Positions 49,726 through 58,271 of a stretch of DNA of 64,000 nucleotides are shown piece by piece. How positions within the stretch are numbered: position 1 is the stretch's first letter; each line of letters starts with the position of its first letter. Origin of the DNA: Terrabacter sp. 28 (GTDB lineage Bacteria > Actinomycetota > Actinomycetes > Actinomycetales > Dermatophilaceae); the NCBI GenBank assembly GCA_000955875.1, contig JYOE01000021.1:208311-272310 (forward strand), in the 5' to 3' direction. The notes beneath the pieces are model-generated. The model ran no database searches. It was not told the DNA's origin and was given only the letters and a program-made list of their open reading frames with translations. The translations under genes and the position numbers were made by a program.

Positions 49726-50427
49726 TCAGGGGCGCCGCAGCGGCACCGGGACGAGGCCCTCGAGCTCCTCGAAGGTGACCCCGTGTGTCTCCCGCACGAC
49801 GACCGAGCCGTCGCCACCGCCACCGTGGTCACCGTCCCGGTCGATGAGGAAGACCGCCACGTCGGTGTAGATGCGGCTCACGCAGCCCACCCCGGTGAGC
49901 GGGTAGGTGCACGCCTCGACGAGCTTGCTCTGCCCTTCGCGTGTCTGCAGGGTCATCATCACGAAGGTGTCCTTCGCCCCGATGGCGAGATCCATGGCGC
50001 CCCCGACGGCCGGGATCGCGCCGGGCTCGCCCGTGTGCCAGTTGGCGAGGTCACCGCGGGCCGACACCTGGTAGGCGCCGAGGACGCAGATGTCGAGGTG
50101 GCCGCCGCGCATCATGGCGAACGAGTCGGCGTGGTGGAAGTACGAGGCACCGGGCAGCTCGGTCACCGGGATCTTGCCGGCGTTGATGAGGTCGGGGTCG
50201 ACGTCGTCACCGTGCGCCTCGGGCCCCATGCCGAGCATGCCGTTCTCGGTGTGCAGCGTGACGCCGCTGTCGGGGGCGAGGTAGTTGGACACCAGGGTGG
50301 GCTGGCCGATGCCGAGGTTGACGAAGGCGCCGTCGGGGATGTCGGCGGCGACGAGGGCGGCCAGCTCGGCCTTGCCCAGCCGGGTCGGGCCCTCGATGAA
50401 GGTCGACGGGGTCTTCAGGGAGCTCAC
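49726..50427 (-). CDS. pcaJ: 3-oxoadipate CoA-transferase subunit B
   Basis: This 233-residue protein is the beta subunit of the succinyl-CoA:3-oxoadipate transferase. GAFVNLGIGQPTLVSNYL is the CoA-binding start, and the catalytic Glu is E61 in LHTENGMLGMGPEA. GGHLDICVLGAYQVS and MDLAIGAKDTFVMM are further family segments. It converts beta-ketoadipate to beta-ketoadipyl-CoA with PcaI. Its ATG overlaps the pcaI stop by 4 bp. Confidence 0.94.
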   Translation of the reverse strand: MSSLKTPSTFIEGPTRLGKAELAALVAADIPDGAFVNLGIGQPTLVSNYLAPDSGVTLHTENGMLGMGPEAHGDDVDPDLINAGKIPVTELPGASYFHHADSFAMMRGGHLDICVLGAYQVSARGDLANWHTGEPGAIPAVGGAMDLAIGAKDTFVMMTLQTREGQSKLVEACTYPLTGVGCVSRIYTDVAVFLIDRDGDHGGGGDGSVVVRETHGVTFEELEGLVPVPLRRP

Positions 50428-51116
50428 TGGTCCTCCTCCGGTCGGGGGGTCGCGGCGGTCGGCACGACGACGACGCGGTCGACGTAGATGCCCGGCGTGA
50501 CGACCACTTCGGGGTCCATCGCGCCGGTCGGGACCACCTCGTGCACCTGGACGATGGTCGTCGTGGCAGCCGCGGCCATGATCGGCCCGAAGTTGCGGGC
50601 GGTCTTGCGGTAGGTGAGGTTGCCGACGCCGTCGGCCCGGTGCGCCTTGACGAGGGCGTAGTCGGCACGGATGGGAAGCTCGAGCACGTAGTGCCGACCG
50701 TCGATCTCGCGCACCTCCTTGCCCTCGGCGAGCGGCGTGCCGTAGCCCGTGGGCGTGAAGAAGGCACCGATGCCGGCGCCCGCGGCGCGGATGCGCTCGG
50801 CGAGGTTGCCCTGCGGCACGAGCTCGAGCTCGATCTCGCCGGCCCGGTACTTCGCGTCGAACTGGTGGCTGTCGTGCTGCCGCGGGAACGAGCAGATGAC
50901 CTTGCGCACGCGCCCCGCGCCGATGAGGGCGGCGAGGCCGACGTCGCCGTTGCCGGCGTTGTTGTTGACGACAGTGAGGTCGCGCGTGCCGGTCTCGACG
51001 AGGGCCTCGATGAGCTCGACCGGCTGCCCTGCCGGCCCGAAGCCCCCGATGAGCACCGTTGCGCCGTCGGGGATGTCGGCGACCGCGTCGAGCGCGCTCT
51101 GGGTGATGGTCACCAT
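50424..51116 (-). CDS. pcaI: 3-oxoadipate CoA-transferase subunit A
   Basis: This 230-residue alpha subunit has DGATVLIGGFGPAGQPVELIEALVETG, the CoA-transferase family I signature region, followed by VVNNNAGNGDVGLAALIGAGRVRK and FFTPTGYGTPLAEGKEVREIDGRHYVLE. It forms the active 3-oxoadipate CoA-transferase with PcaJ. The ATG at 51116 has AAGGGAA upstream. It lies 43 bp after the pcaF stop in the same transcription direction. Confidence 0.94.
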   Translation of the reverse strand: MVTITQSALDAVADIPDGATVLIGGFGPAGQPVELIEALVETGTRDLTVVNNNAGNGDVGLAALIGAGRVRKVICSFPRQHDSHQFDAKYRAGEIELELVPQGNLAERIRAAGAGIGAFFTPTGYGTPLAEGKEVREIDGRHYVLELPIRADYALVKAHRADGVGNLTYRKTARNFGPIMAAAATTTIVQVHEVVPTGAMDPEVVVTPGIYVDRVVVVPTAATPRPEEDQ

Positions 51117-51159
51117 GTCAGTTCCCTTGTGTTCGATGGCTCTTGCGTATGCCGTGTGG

Positions 51160-52377
51160 TCACGACGTGACTCCTGCGCTGACGTTCTCGAGCACGACGG
51201 CGAGGCCCTGCCCGACGCCGATGCAGATGCAGGCCACGCCCCAGCGGCCCCCGGTGCGCTGGAGGTCTCGGGCGAGGGTGCCGAGGATGCGTCCGCCCGA
51301 GGCACCGAGCGGGTGGCCGATGGCGATGGCGCCACCGTGCCGGTTGACGATCTCGGGATCGATCGGCCACGCGTCGAGGCAGGCGAGCGACTGGGCGGCG
51401 AAGGCCTCGTTGAGCTCGACGGCGGAGACGTCGCCCCAGCCGATGCCGGCGCGCGCGAGGGCCGCGTTGGCCGCCTCGACGGGCGCGTAGCCGAAGTACT
51501 GCGGTTCGAGGGCGCTCGCGCCGCGCCCGGCGACTCGAGCAAGCGGGTCGAGTCCGATCTCGTCGTGGGCGCCCTCGCTGCCGAGCAGCACGGCCGAGGC
51601 GCCGTCGTTGAGCGGCGAGGCGTTGCCGGCGGTGACGGTGCCGCCCTCCTTGCGGAACGACGTGCGCAGCCCGGCGAGGCGCTCCTCCGTCGTGTCGGGC
51701 CGGATCGACTCGTCGCGGGCGAGGTCGACGCCCGGGACCGGGACGACGAGGTCGTCGTACCAGCCGTCGGCCCAGGCCTGGTCGGCGAGACGGTGCGACC
51801 GGGCGGCGAAGGCATCCTGCCGCTCGCGGGTGACGCCGTACTTCTCCCGGAGCTGCTCGGTCGCCTCACCGAGCGAGACGGTCCAGTCGGCGGGCATCGC
51901 CGGGTTGACAAGGCGCCACCCGAGCGTCGTCGAGGCCAGCGCGAGATCGCCTGCGGGATAAGGCTTCTCGGTCTTGGGAAGCACCCAGGGAGCCCGGCTC
52001 ATGGACTCCACGCCTCCGCTGATGACGATCTCGGCGTCGCCCGTCTCGATCGAGCGTGAGGCGACCATCGCAGCGTCGAGGCTCGACCCGCACAGGCGGT
52101 TGACGGTCGAGCCGGGGATGCTCGTCGGCAGGCCCGCGAGGAGGGTGGCCATGCGCGCCACGTTGCGGTTCTCCTCGCCGGCGCCGTTGGCGTTGCCGAG
52201 GACGACCTCGTCGACCTGCTCGCCGAAGCCCCCGTCGGCCAGGCCCGGCGCGCGGCTCACGAGCTGCCTGACGACATGGGCTGCGAGATCGTCGGGTCGG
52301 GTGCCGGCGAGCTGACCGCCGAAGCGGCCGAAGGGGGTGCGGACGGCGTCGTAGACGTATGCGGCGGTGGTCATCAC
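51160..52377 (-). CDS. pcaF: 3-oxoadipyl-CoA thiolase
   Basis: This 405-residue thiolase carries the nucleophile C96 in TVNRLCGSSLDAAMVA, the GGVESMSRAPWV segment, the His of AIGHPLGASGGRILGTL and a C-terminal second Cys in GVACICIGVGQGLAVVLE. It cleaves beta-ketoadipyl-CoA to succinyl-CoA and acetyl-CoA, the last step of the pathway. Two consecutive Met codons start the gene, overlapping the pcaC stop, so synthesis is coupled. Confidence 0.95.
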   Translation of the reverse strand: MMTTAAYVYDAVRTPFGRFGGQLAGTRPDDLAAHVVRQLVSRAPGLADGGFGEQVDEVVLGNANGAGEENRNVARMATLLAGLPTSIPGSTVNRLCGSSLDAAMVASRSIETGDAEIVISGGVESMSRAPWVLPKTEKPYPAGDLALASTTLGWRLVNPAMPADWTVSLGEATEQLREKYGVTRERQDAFAARSHRLADQAWADGWYDDLVVPVPGVDLARDESIRPDTTEERLAGLRTSFRKEGGTVTAGNASPLNDGASAVLLGSEGAHDEIGLDPLARVAGRGASALEPQYFGYAPVEAANAALARAGIGWGDVSAVELNEAFAAQSLACLDAWPIDPEIVNRHGGAIAIGHPLGASGGRILGTLARDLQRTGGRWGVACICIGVGQGLAVVLENVSAGVTS

Positions 52378-52826
52378 CGGTCTCCTGCTCCTGGACCGCC
52401 CTCGCGGTCACGGTCGTTGGTGGGGTCCTTCTCGTACTCGGCGAGCGCCTGCCCGGCGACGGCGAACGCGTGGTTGGCCGAGGGGACCCCGAGGTAGATC
52501 GCCGCCTGGAGCAGCACCTCCTGGATCTCGTCGACGCTGAGCCCGTTGCGTCGGGCCGCGCGCACGTGCATGGCGAACTCGTCCCAGTGGTCGCGGGCGA
52601 CCAGGGCGGTCAGGGTGATCGCGCTGCGGGTGCGGCGGTCGAGGCCCGGACGGGTCCAGATCTCACCCCACGCGTAGCGGGTGATGAGGTCCTGGAAGGT
52701 CTCGGTGAACGGGGTGGTGCCTGCCTGCGCGCGGTCGACATGCGCGTCGGAGAGCACCTCGCGCCGCACGGCCATGCCCTCGGCGTGCGCCTGGCCCGCC
52801 GTGCGCGAGCGGCTGTCGTCACTCAT
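52374..52826 (-). CDS. pcaC: 4-carboxymuconolactone decarboxylase
   Basis: This 150-residue protein is a stand-alone CMD-family enzyme. EGMAVRREVLSDAHVDRA opens it, and RSAITLTALVARDHWDEFAMHVRAARRNGLSVDEIQEVLLQAAIYLGVPSANHAF contains the conserved Glu and His of the active site. It decarboxylates gamma-carboxymuconolactone to beta-ketoadipate enol-lactone. In many actinobacteria pcaC is fused to pcaD (as pcaL); here the two are separate but overlap by 4 bp. Confidence 0.93.
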   Translation of the reverse strand: MSDDSRSRTAGQAHAEGMAVRREVLSDAHVDRAQAGTTPFTETFQDLITRYAWGEIWTRPGLDRRTRSAITLTALVARDHWDEFAMHVRAARRNGLSVDEIQEVLLQAAIYLGVPSANHAFAVAGQALAEYEKDPTNDRDREGGPGAGDR

Positions 52827-53632
52827 GCGATGCCTCCTGCCCGCAGCGTGTCGAGGAAGTCCGCGATCCGGTGCGCCGTCGCCTTCGGCTGCTCGGCCGG
52901 AGGCAGGTGGGCCGCGCCCGCGAGGACGCCCCAGGAGCCGCCGGAGCGGTCGGCCACGAGCTCGGACATCGGCGGCGGGGCAACCTCGTCGAGCTCGCCG
53001 GCGAGGGCCAGCACCGGCACGGCGACGCCCTCGAGGTCGTCGCGCACGTCGAAAGCGGCGAGGGCCTCGCAGCACCGCGCGTAGCTGGCGCTGTCGGCGT
53101 GCTGGAGCGAGGTGAGCAGGTCGGTGGCGCAGGCAGGCTCGCGCTCGATGAATCCCGGCGCGAACCACCGCTTCGCCGAGCCCTCGACCATGACCGGGGT
53201 GCCGGCCCGGCGCACGAGGTCGGCGCGCTCGTGCCAACTGTCGGCCTCACCGATCTTCGCGCCCGAGGCGATGCTCACGACCCCCGCAAAGGCGTCGGCG
53301 TGGTCGATCGCGAGGGCGAGGGCGACGGCGCCTCCGAGGGACACGCCGGCATACGCGATGGGTCGCCGGGCCGTGGCGCGGACGTCCTCGGTCGCATCGG
53401 CGACGGCGTTGGCGAGGTCCTGCACGCTGAAGGGCTGGTCGTGCGCGGGGCTGGCGCCGTGGCCGGGCAGGTCCCAGCCGACGACGGCGAGGTCGTCGGG
53501 CAGCTCGGCGACGCAGGCCGCCCAGAGCGGCGCAACGGCGGTGCCGAGCGAGGGTCCGACGACGAGGAGGCCCGCCGGCCGCTCGGGCCGGCGCAGCTGG
53601 GTCAGGGCGATCGGGATGGTCGGGATGGTCAT
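52823..53632 (-). CDS. pcaD: 3-oxoadipate enol-lactonase
   Basis: This 269-residue alpha/beta hydrolase shows VVGPSLGTAVAPLW (oxyanion region), VVGWDLPGHGASP, the nucleophile elbow AYAGVSLGGAVAL with S98 and a late His in GAAHLPPAEQP. It hydrolyses beta-ketoadipate enol-lactone to beta-ketoadipate. Its start overlaps the pcaB stop and its stop overlaps the pcaC start by 4 bp each, a tightly coupled arrangement. Confidence 0.93.
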   Translation of the reverse strand: MTIPTIPIALTQLRRPERPAGLLVVGPSLGTAVAPLWAACVAELPDDLAVVGWDLPGHGASPAHDQPFSVQDLANAVADATEDVRATARRPIAYAGVSLGGAVALALAIDHADAFAGVVSIASGAKIGEADSWHERADLVRRAGTPVMVEGSAKRWFAPGFIEREPACATDLLTSLQHADSASYARCCEALAAFDVRDDLEGVAVPVLALAGELDEVAPPPMSELVADRSGGSWGVLAGAAHLPPAEQPKATAHRIADFLDTLRAGGIA

Positions 53633-55002
53633 TGGGCTCCCCCGTGGTCGGTGCTGAGGGTGGTCGTGCGGTCGTCGCGCAGGTGCCGCGCGACGGCACG
53701 GTCGACGAGGTCGCCGGCGGCGCCGACGTAGCGGGCGGGGTCGAGAAGGTCGGCGACGGCGTCGTCGGACAGCACCTGCTCGGGCAGGTAGGCCCGCAGG
53801 ATCGGCATCAGGTGCTTCGCCCGCGCGCCGCCGACGAGGGCGGGCCGGAGAGCGCTGACGGCGGAGGCACCGCCGGGCAGTCGCGCGACCTCGCGCAGGA
53901 GCCTCTCGGCGACAAGGGCCGGGCCGACCGCGTCGGCGTTGCGCCGCATGGCGTCGGCATCGACCTCGAGGCCGGTGAGCAGCTCTCGGGTCTGGGAGGC
54001 CGCGACGACGACGCGGCGGAGCAGGCGCAGCAACGCTCCCCACTCGGCGTGCCAGGCGCCGTCGGGCCGCTCGTCGACCGCGAGGCCGGCCGCGCTGTGG
54101 AGCGTCGCCCCGAGGTGGGGTGCCTCGATGGCGACCGACCGCACGAGCACCGAGAGCACGGGGTTTCGCTTCTGCGGCAGCGTGGAGGAGCCGCCGCGCC
54201 CGTCGTCGGACGGCTCGTGCACCTCGGCGATCTCGGCGCGCGACAGCGTGACCACGTCGATGGCCACCTTGCCCATGGCATCGGCGGCGCGCACGAGGCA
54301 GTCGCCCACCCGGGTCATCGGACCGCGGTCGGTGTGCCACGGCCTCCCGGGGTCGGCGAGGCCGAGCTCGTCGGCCAGCAGCCCAGCCGCCTCGGCCGAA
54401 CGGCCGGGCACGAGAGCCTCGACCGCGGCAAGCGTTCCGGCCGCGCCGCCGCACTGGACCGGCAGCGTGCGCCGGAGACCGGCGAGCTCGTCGGCGACGT
54501 CGTCGAGCGCACCGAGCCAGCCGGCGGCCTTGAGCCCGAAGGTGGTCGGCAGGGCAGGCTGTGCGAGCGTGCGCGCGACCTGCACGGTGTCGCGGTGCTC
54601 GACCGCGAGGCGCGCCGCGGCGTCGGCGGCGTCTGCCAGGTGCTGGGACAGCTGCTCGGCCGCCCGGGCGACGAGAAGCATGAGTGCGCTGTCGACGACG
54701 TCCTGGCTCGTGAGCCCGCGGTGCACCGCGGCTGCGGCGTCGCCCACGCGCTCGCGCAGCGAGGCGAGCATCGGGATGACGGGGTTGCCGCCACCCTCGG
54801 CAGCAGTTCCGATGCCCTCGACGTCGTGGCCCGCAGCGTCGCAGGCGTCGGCCACGACCGCCACCACGTCGTCGTCGACGAGGCCGAGTTGTCGCTGGAC
54901 GCGCACCCACGCCGACTCGACGTCGAGCATCGCCTGGAGCACGGCCCGGTCGTCGGTGAGGCCGGCGGCGCGAGGGGCGCCGGGCTCGAGCAGCCCGCTC
55001 AC
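53629..55002 (-). CDS. pcaB: 3-carboxy-cis,cis-muconate cycloisomerase
   Basis: This 457-residue protein belongs to the fumarase/aspartase superfamily. The signature GGSSTLPQKRNPVLSVLVRS lies at about residues 275-294, with HRGLTSQDVVDSALMLL as the first conserved region and DDVADELAGLRRTLPVQCGGAAGTL as the second. It cyclises beta-carboxy-muconate to gamma-carboxymuconolactone. The GTG start at 55002 overlaps the pcaG stop (GTGA). Confidence 0.94.
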   Translation of the reverse strand: MSGLLEPGAPRAAGLTDDRAVLQAMLDVESAWVRVQRQLGLVDDDVVAVVADACDAAGHDVEGIGTAAEGGGNPVIPMLASLRERVGDAAAAVHRGLTSQDVVDSALMLLVARAAEQLSQHLADAADAAARLAVEHRDTVQVARTLAQPALPTTFGLKAAGWLGALDDVADELAGLRRTLPVQCGGAAGTLAAVEALVPGRSAEAAGLLADELGLADPGRPWHTDRGPMTRVGDCLVRAADAMGKVAIDVVTLSRAEIAEVHEPSDDGRGGSSTLPQKRNPVLSVLVRSVAIEAPHLGATLHSAAGLAVDERPDGAWHAEWGALLRLLRRVVVAASQTRELLTGLEVDADAMRRNADAVGPALVAERLLREVARLPGGASAVSALRPALVGGARAKHLMPILRAYLPEQVLSDDAVADLLDPARYVGAAGDLVDRAVARHLRDDRTTTLSTDHGGAQ

Positions 55003-55601
55003 ACCTCGTGCCTCGGGTAGCGCAGGAAGACGGTCTCGCGCTCTCCCTGCAGCCGCACGTCGAAGCGCAGCGACCCGTCGCCCTCCCGGACCGCCACGAG
55101 GGTGTCGCGGTCGGCCTGGTCGAGCGAGGAGAGGAGGGCGTCCGACTCCAGGGCCGCTGCCGGCTCGGGGAGGTAGACGCGCGTGAAGAGTCGGTTGAGC
55201 AGCCCTCGGGCGAACACCGTCATCGCGATGAACGGCGCGGAGCCCGCGGAGGTGGCTCCCGGCTCGACCGTGGTGAACGAGTAGCCGCCATCGCGCCACG
55301 TCTGGGTGCGGCCGAAGCCGGTGAACACGCCGGGGTCGCGGCGCAGCGAGCCCGGCTCGCGCACGACGCGGCCGTCGGCGTCGGGCTGCCAGATCTCGAG
55401 GAGCGCGTCGGGCACCGGTGCGCCGTGGCCGTCGGTGACGGTGCCGTGCAGCCGCACCGACCCCGGCGTGCCTGCGGGAACGAGGTGCTCGCCGTCCGCG
55501 AAGGGCAGGGCGTAGTGGTAGAAGGGCCCGACCGTCTGGCCCGGCGTGGGTGCCAGGCCGGCCGCGGCGGCATACCGCGAGTTCGCCGGTGTCTCAGACA
55601 T
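54999..55601 (-). CDS. pcaG: protocatechuate 3,4-dioxygenase alpha subunit
   Basis: This 200-residue alpha subunit has TPGQTVGPFYHYALPFADGEHLV near the start, VRLHGTVTDGHGAPVPDALLEIWQPDADG and a C-terminal SLRFDVRLQGERETVFL. It lacks the iron-binding Tyr/His set of the beta subunit, as expected, and completes the (alpha-beta-Fe) protomer. The ATG at 55601 overlaps the pcaH stop by 8 bp. Substrate specificity comes partly from this subunit. Confidence 0.95.
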   Translation of the reverse strand: MSETPANSRYAAAAGLAPTPGQTVGPFYHYALPFADGEHLVPAGTPGSVRLHGTVTDGHGAPVPDALLEIWQPDADGRVVREPGSLRRDPGVFTGFGRTQTWRDGGYSFTTVEPGATSAGSAPFIAMTVFARGLLNRLFTRVYLPEPAAALESDALLSSLDQADRDTLVAVREGDGSLRFDVRLQGERETVFLRYPRHEV

Positions 55602-56397
55602 GCTCGCCCTCCTCCATGGGGGTCGCGTGGGTGCCGGTCAGGACGATGTCCCAGCGGTAGCCGAGCAGCCACTCGTGCTCCGAGGTGTCGTGGTCGTACG
55701 TGGCCACGAGCCGGTCGCGCGCCTGCTGACTGGTGATGGCCTGGTAGATCGGGTCGAGCGCGAAGAGGGGGTCGCCCGGGAAGTACATCTGCGTGACGAG
55801 TCGCTGGGTGAACTCGGTGCCGAAGAGCGAGAAGTGCACGTGTGCCGGCCGCCAGGCGTTGCGGTGGTTGCGCCACGGGTAGGGGCCGGGCTTGATCGTG
55901 ACGAACGAGTAGGAGCCGTCGTCGCCGGTGATGGCACGGCCCACGCCGGTGAAGTTCGGGTCGACCGGCGCGGGGTGCTGGTCGCGCTTGTGGATGTAGC
56001 GGCCGGCCGCGTTGGCCTGCCACACCTCGACGAGCTGACCGCGGACGGGGCGGCCGTCACCGTCGAGCACCCGGCCCGCGATGCGGATGCGCTCGCCGAT
56101 CGGCTCGCCCCCGCGCTGGATGGTGAGGTCGGCCTCGAGCGGGTCGACGTCACGATGCCCGAAGACCGGCGCCACGAGCTCGATGCCCTCGGGGTCCGCG
56201 TGCCGCGGTTCCTTCGTCGGGTGGCGCAGCGCGGCGCTGCGGTAGGCGGGGAAGTCGAGGCGCGGCTGGATGCGGGCGATCCCCTGCGACTCGTCGTCGG
56301 CCTGCGCGGCCGCGATCTCGGCGCTGACCGCCGCCTGGGAGTCGCGGTCGGGCACCGCCTCACCGGCCTCGCGACCCTCGATCACCGTCTCGCTCAT
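55594..56397 (-). CDS. pcaH: protocatechuate 3,4-dioxygenase beta subunit
   Basis: This 267-residue subunit carries the non-haem Fe(III) ligands Y134 (AAGRYIHKRD), Y173 (PGPYPWRN), H186 and H188 (WRPAHVHFS). Their spacings of 39, 13 and 2 match Pseudomonas PcaH (Y108, Y147, H160, H162). It opens the aromatic ring of protocatechuate between the hydroxyl carbons to give beta-carboxy-muconate. The ATG at 56397 has GAGGAGG upstream. It is first gene of the pcaHGBDCFIJR run, and a PcaR-type operator lies 41-74 bp upstream. Confidence 0.96.
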   Translation of the reverse strand: MSETVIEGREAGEAVPDRDSQAAVSAEIAAAQADDESQGIARIQPRLDFPAYRSAALRHPTKEPRHADPEGIELVAPVFGHRDVDPLEADLTIQRGGEPIGERIRIAGRVLDGDGRPVRGQLVEVWQANAAGRYIHKRDQHPAPVDPNFTGVGRAITGDDGSYSFVTIKPGPYPWRNHRNAWRPAHVHFSLFGTEFTQRLVTQMYFPGDPLFALDPIYQAITSQQARDRLVATYDHDTSEHEWLLGYRWDIVLTGTHATPMEEGEHV

Positions 56398-56437
56398 GTC
56401 GACCTCCTCGTCTGCGTGGAGCCGACCGTAGCAGAGT

Positions 56438-56471
56438 GTTCGCATTCTGCACAAGCGTTCGCTATGCGAAC
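56438..56471 (-). promoter_or_regulatory. PcaR operator: three GTTCGC half-sites
   Basis: GTTCGC at 56438-56443 is followed by a palindrome GTTCGC-TAT-GCGAAC at 56457-56471. One palindrome plus an extra direct half-site is the layout described for PcaU/PobR IclR-type activators. It lies just upstream of pcaH and just downstream of the next gene's stop. Confidence 0.8.
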
Positions 56472-56473
56472 AT

Positions 56474-57109
56474 CTACGAGCCCACGGAGTCGACGACCTC
56501 CGCCATCGCCGCCCGGTGGACGTGCGTGGACGCCGGAAGGCCCGAAGCCAGACCGAGCTGCACTCGGAAGCGGGTCGCCCCGGGAACGGCGAGCCCTACC
56601 GTCCAGCAGCCCTCGGCCGCATGGTGCTCCTCGTCGGTGAGCGACAGGGCCTCCGGGTCGACGTCGGAGTAGGCGTGGGCGACGGCCGACGTCGCGGCAC
56701 TCAGCGCGTCGGCGCGGTCGGGAGCCGGCGCGTCGGGCGCGAACCGGCCGACCATGCGCGAGAACGCCTCTGCCACGAGGGGGGTCAGGTCGCGTGCGGG
56801 CGTGCCGTCGGCCGGCGGACTGCCCACGGCGAGAAGCACCGACAGCTGCGCCTGCCCCAGGCTGTCACGGTCGGCCCGGTGCGTACGCGACACCTCGACG
56901 ACCCAGGGCAGCGCGTCGCTCGCCCCGCCCAGCACCGGCTCCAGGCACTCGAGGTAGGGCACCTCGTCGAAGCGACTGTCCGCCACCGCCTCCGTGGTGG
57001 GGAGCAGGTCGAGCAGGTAGACGTCGTGGGGCACGTCGTCGAGCGAACGAGCGCACGCCACCACGATGCGCAACCTGTCGACCCGTCCCTTGCGCAGCGC
57101 GGAGATCAT
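56474..57109 (-). CDS. hypothetical protein
   Basis: This 211-residue protein was not recognised. It begins MISALRKGRVDRLRIVVACARSLDDVPHDVYLLDLLPTTEAV, with mixed alpha/beta character, and has no signal peptide or membrane helix. Codon third positions look typical of a real gene on this strand. ATG 57109 is taken as the start, although the ribosome-binding site is weak (GGGG) and an ATG nine codons earlier is possible. Its stop lies 3 bp from the PcaR operator, so the pca promoter sits directly downstream. Confidence 0.6.
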   Translation of the reverse strand: MISALRKGRVDRLRIVVACARSLDDVPHDVYLLDLLPTTEAVADSRFDEVPYLECLEPVLGGASDALPWVVEVSRTHRADRDSLGQAQLSVLLAVGSPPADGTPARDLTPLVAEAFSRMVGRFAPDAPAPDRADALSAATSAVAHAYSDVDPEALSLTDEEHHAAEGCWTVGLAVPGATRFRVQLGLASGLPASTHVHRAAMAEVVDSVGS

Positions 57110-57180
57110 GGCCCCACACTTCTCCACTCGCGTCACGGCGGCAACGGCTTGTCGAACCGTGCCGGCGCCAGGTCCCCGCG

Positions 57181-57423
57181 CTACGGGCCCGTCCCTGCGA
57201 TCCCGGCGGCGTACCGCCGGTCGAGCTCGCGCGTGATGCGGCGCTCGCGACGCTGCAGCTCGGCCCGCCGGTGCGTCTGACCGGGGATCGGGCGGTAGCC
57301 GTTCGACGCCGCGTCGCGGTCGACCATGTCCTGCAGCCGGGCCAGCTCCGCGATGAGCTCGCGGACCGTCATCGACTCCAGGGACGGAGCCTCCCGATCG
57401 AGTGGGTGCAGCTCGACGGTCAT
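57181..57423 (-). CDS. small hypothetical protein
   Basis: This 80-residue protein is highly charged and helical, with VRELIAELARLQDMVDRDAAS and a basic second half (HRRAELQRRERRITRELDRRY). The ATG at 57423 has GGAGG nine bases upstream. No family was recognised. It lies between two same-strand genes but with gaps of 71 and 99 bp, so it is probably separately transcribed. It might bind nucleic acid or act as an adaptor, but nothing here shows this. Confidence 0.65.
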   Translation of the reverse strand: MTVELHPLDREAPSLESMTVRELIAELARLQDMVDRDAASNGYRPIPGQTHRRAELQRRERRITRELDRRYAAGIAGTGP

Positions 57424-57522
57424 GACCGGACCTCCTCGTCCCTCTGCGACTCCCTTCGCCCTCCCATCATCGGGCCGGCACCACCTGCAGGCAATGCCGG
57501 CCGGTTCGAGGTTCGCGAACCG

Positions 57523-58092
57523 TCACGGGCGCGGGAGCACCGTGAGGACCCGCTCGACGTGGTCGCGGAACTCCTGCATGAAGCCGGACAGGAAGTCGGC
57601 CGTCGACTCGTCGGTGACCTCCCCGTCGTCGGTGACCAGACCCGGCCGCAGGGTCACGTACGCCTCGGGGGCGGTCATCTGCCGGGCGTTGCAGAAGCTG
57701 AGCACCCCGCGCAGGCTCTGCTGGGCCAGCGCCGTGCCGATCTGGCCGGGAGAGGCGCCGATCACCGCCGCCGGGATGTGGTCGAACGAGTTCTGACCCC
57801 AGGGCCGCGAGGCCCAGTCGATCGCGTTCTTGAGCGCGCCGGGGATGGAGCGGTTGTACTCCGGCGTGACGAACAGGACGGCCTGAGAGCGGGCGATGGC
57901 CTCCTTGAGCGCCTTCGGCTCCGCCGGGTAGTCCGAGTCGAAGTCGGGGCTGTAGAGCGGCAGGTTGCCGATCGGGATCTCGGTGAAGCTCAGGTCTTTC
58001 GGTGCGAGCCGGATGAGCGCCTTGCTCAGGGTCCGGTTCAGCGACGTCGATGACAGGCTGCCGACGAAGTAGCCGACCTCGTACGTGGACAT
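57523..58092 (-). CDS. NAD(P)H-dependent FMN reductase (second paralogue)
   Basis: This 189-residue flavodoxin-fold reductase has VGYFVGSLSSTSLNRTLSKAL (phosphate loop), LPLYSPDFDSDYP and the signature TPEYNRSIPGALKNAIDWASRPWG. It reduces FMN or quinones. The ATG at 58092 has AGGAGG upstream. It is a paralogue of the enzyme at 12650-13213 and is divergent from an NADPH-binding protein gene, sharing a 202-bp region that holds two palindromic operators. Both genes may be induced together by the same quinone-responsive regulator. Confidence 0.9.
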   Translation of the reverse strand: MSTYEVGYFVGSLSSTSLNRTLSKALIRLAPKDLSFTEIPIGNLPLYSPDFDSDYPAEPKALKEAIARSQAVLFVTPEYNRSIPGALKNAIDWASRPWGQNSFDHIPAAVIGASPGQIGTALAQQSLRGVLSFCNARQMTAPEAYVTLRPGLVTDDGEVTDESTADFLSGFMQEFRDHVERVLTVLPRP

Positions 58093-58220
58093 GCGTCCTC
58101 CTGGTGTGCGGTGGGATCGGTGGGGAGCGAGCTGCCTGACCGTGCGGACCTACCACTCCCGAGGCTCCCAGACTCGCGGAGACTTCGACACCCCTCCCTG
58201 CCGGACGGCACGGCGCCGCA

Positions 58221-58271
58221 TTGGTTGACACGTCAACCAATCTCTGTCATATTGATTGAAGCATCAACCAA
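58221..58271 (+). promoter_or_regulatory. promoter with two tandem palindromic operators
   Basis: TTGGTTGACACGTCAACCAA (58221-58240, perfect 9-bp arms) and TTGATTGAAGCATCAACCAA (58252-58271) are two copies of one palindrome, centred 31 bp apart (three helical turns). Within them TTGACA (58225-58230), 17 bp and CATATT (58248-58253) form a near-consensus promoter, so binding would occlude both core elements. Confidence 0.85.

Noticed and set aside
56516..57280. 254-codon plus-strand open frame
   Set aside because: Composition resembles a shadow frame (Arg, Val, Gly-rich), whereas the opposite strand gives a more protein-like sequence; neither is recognised.
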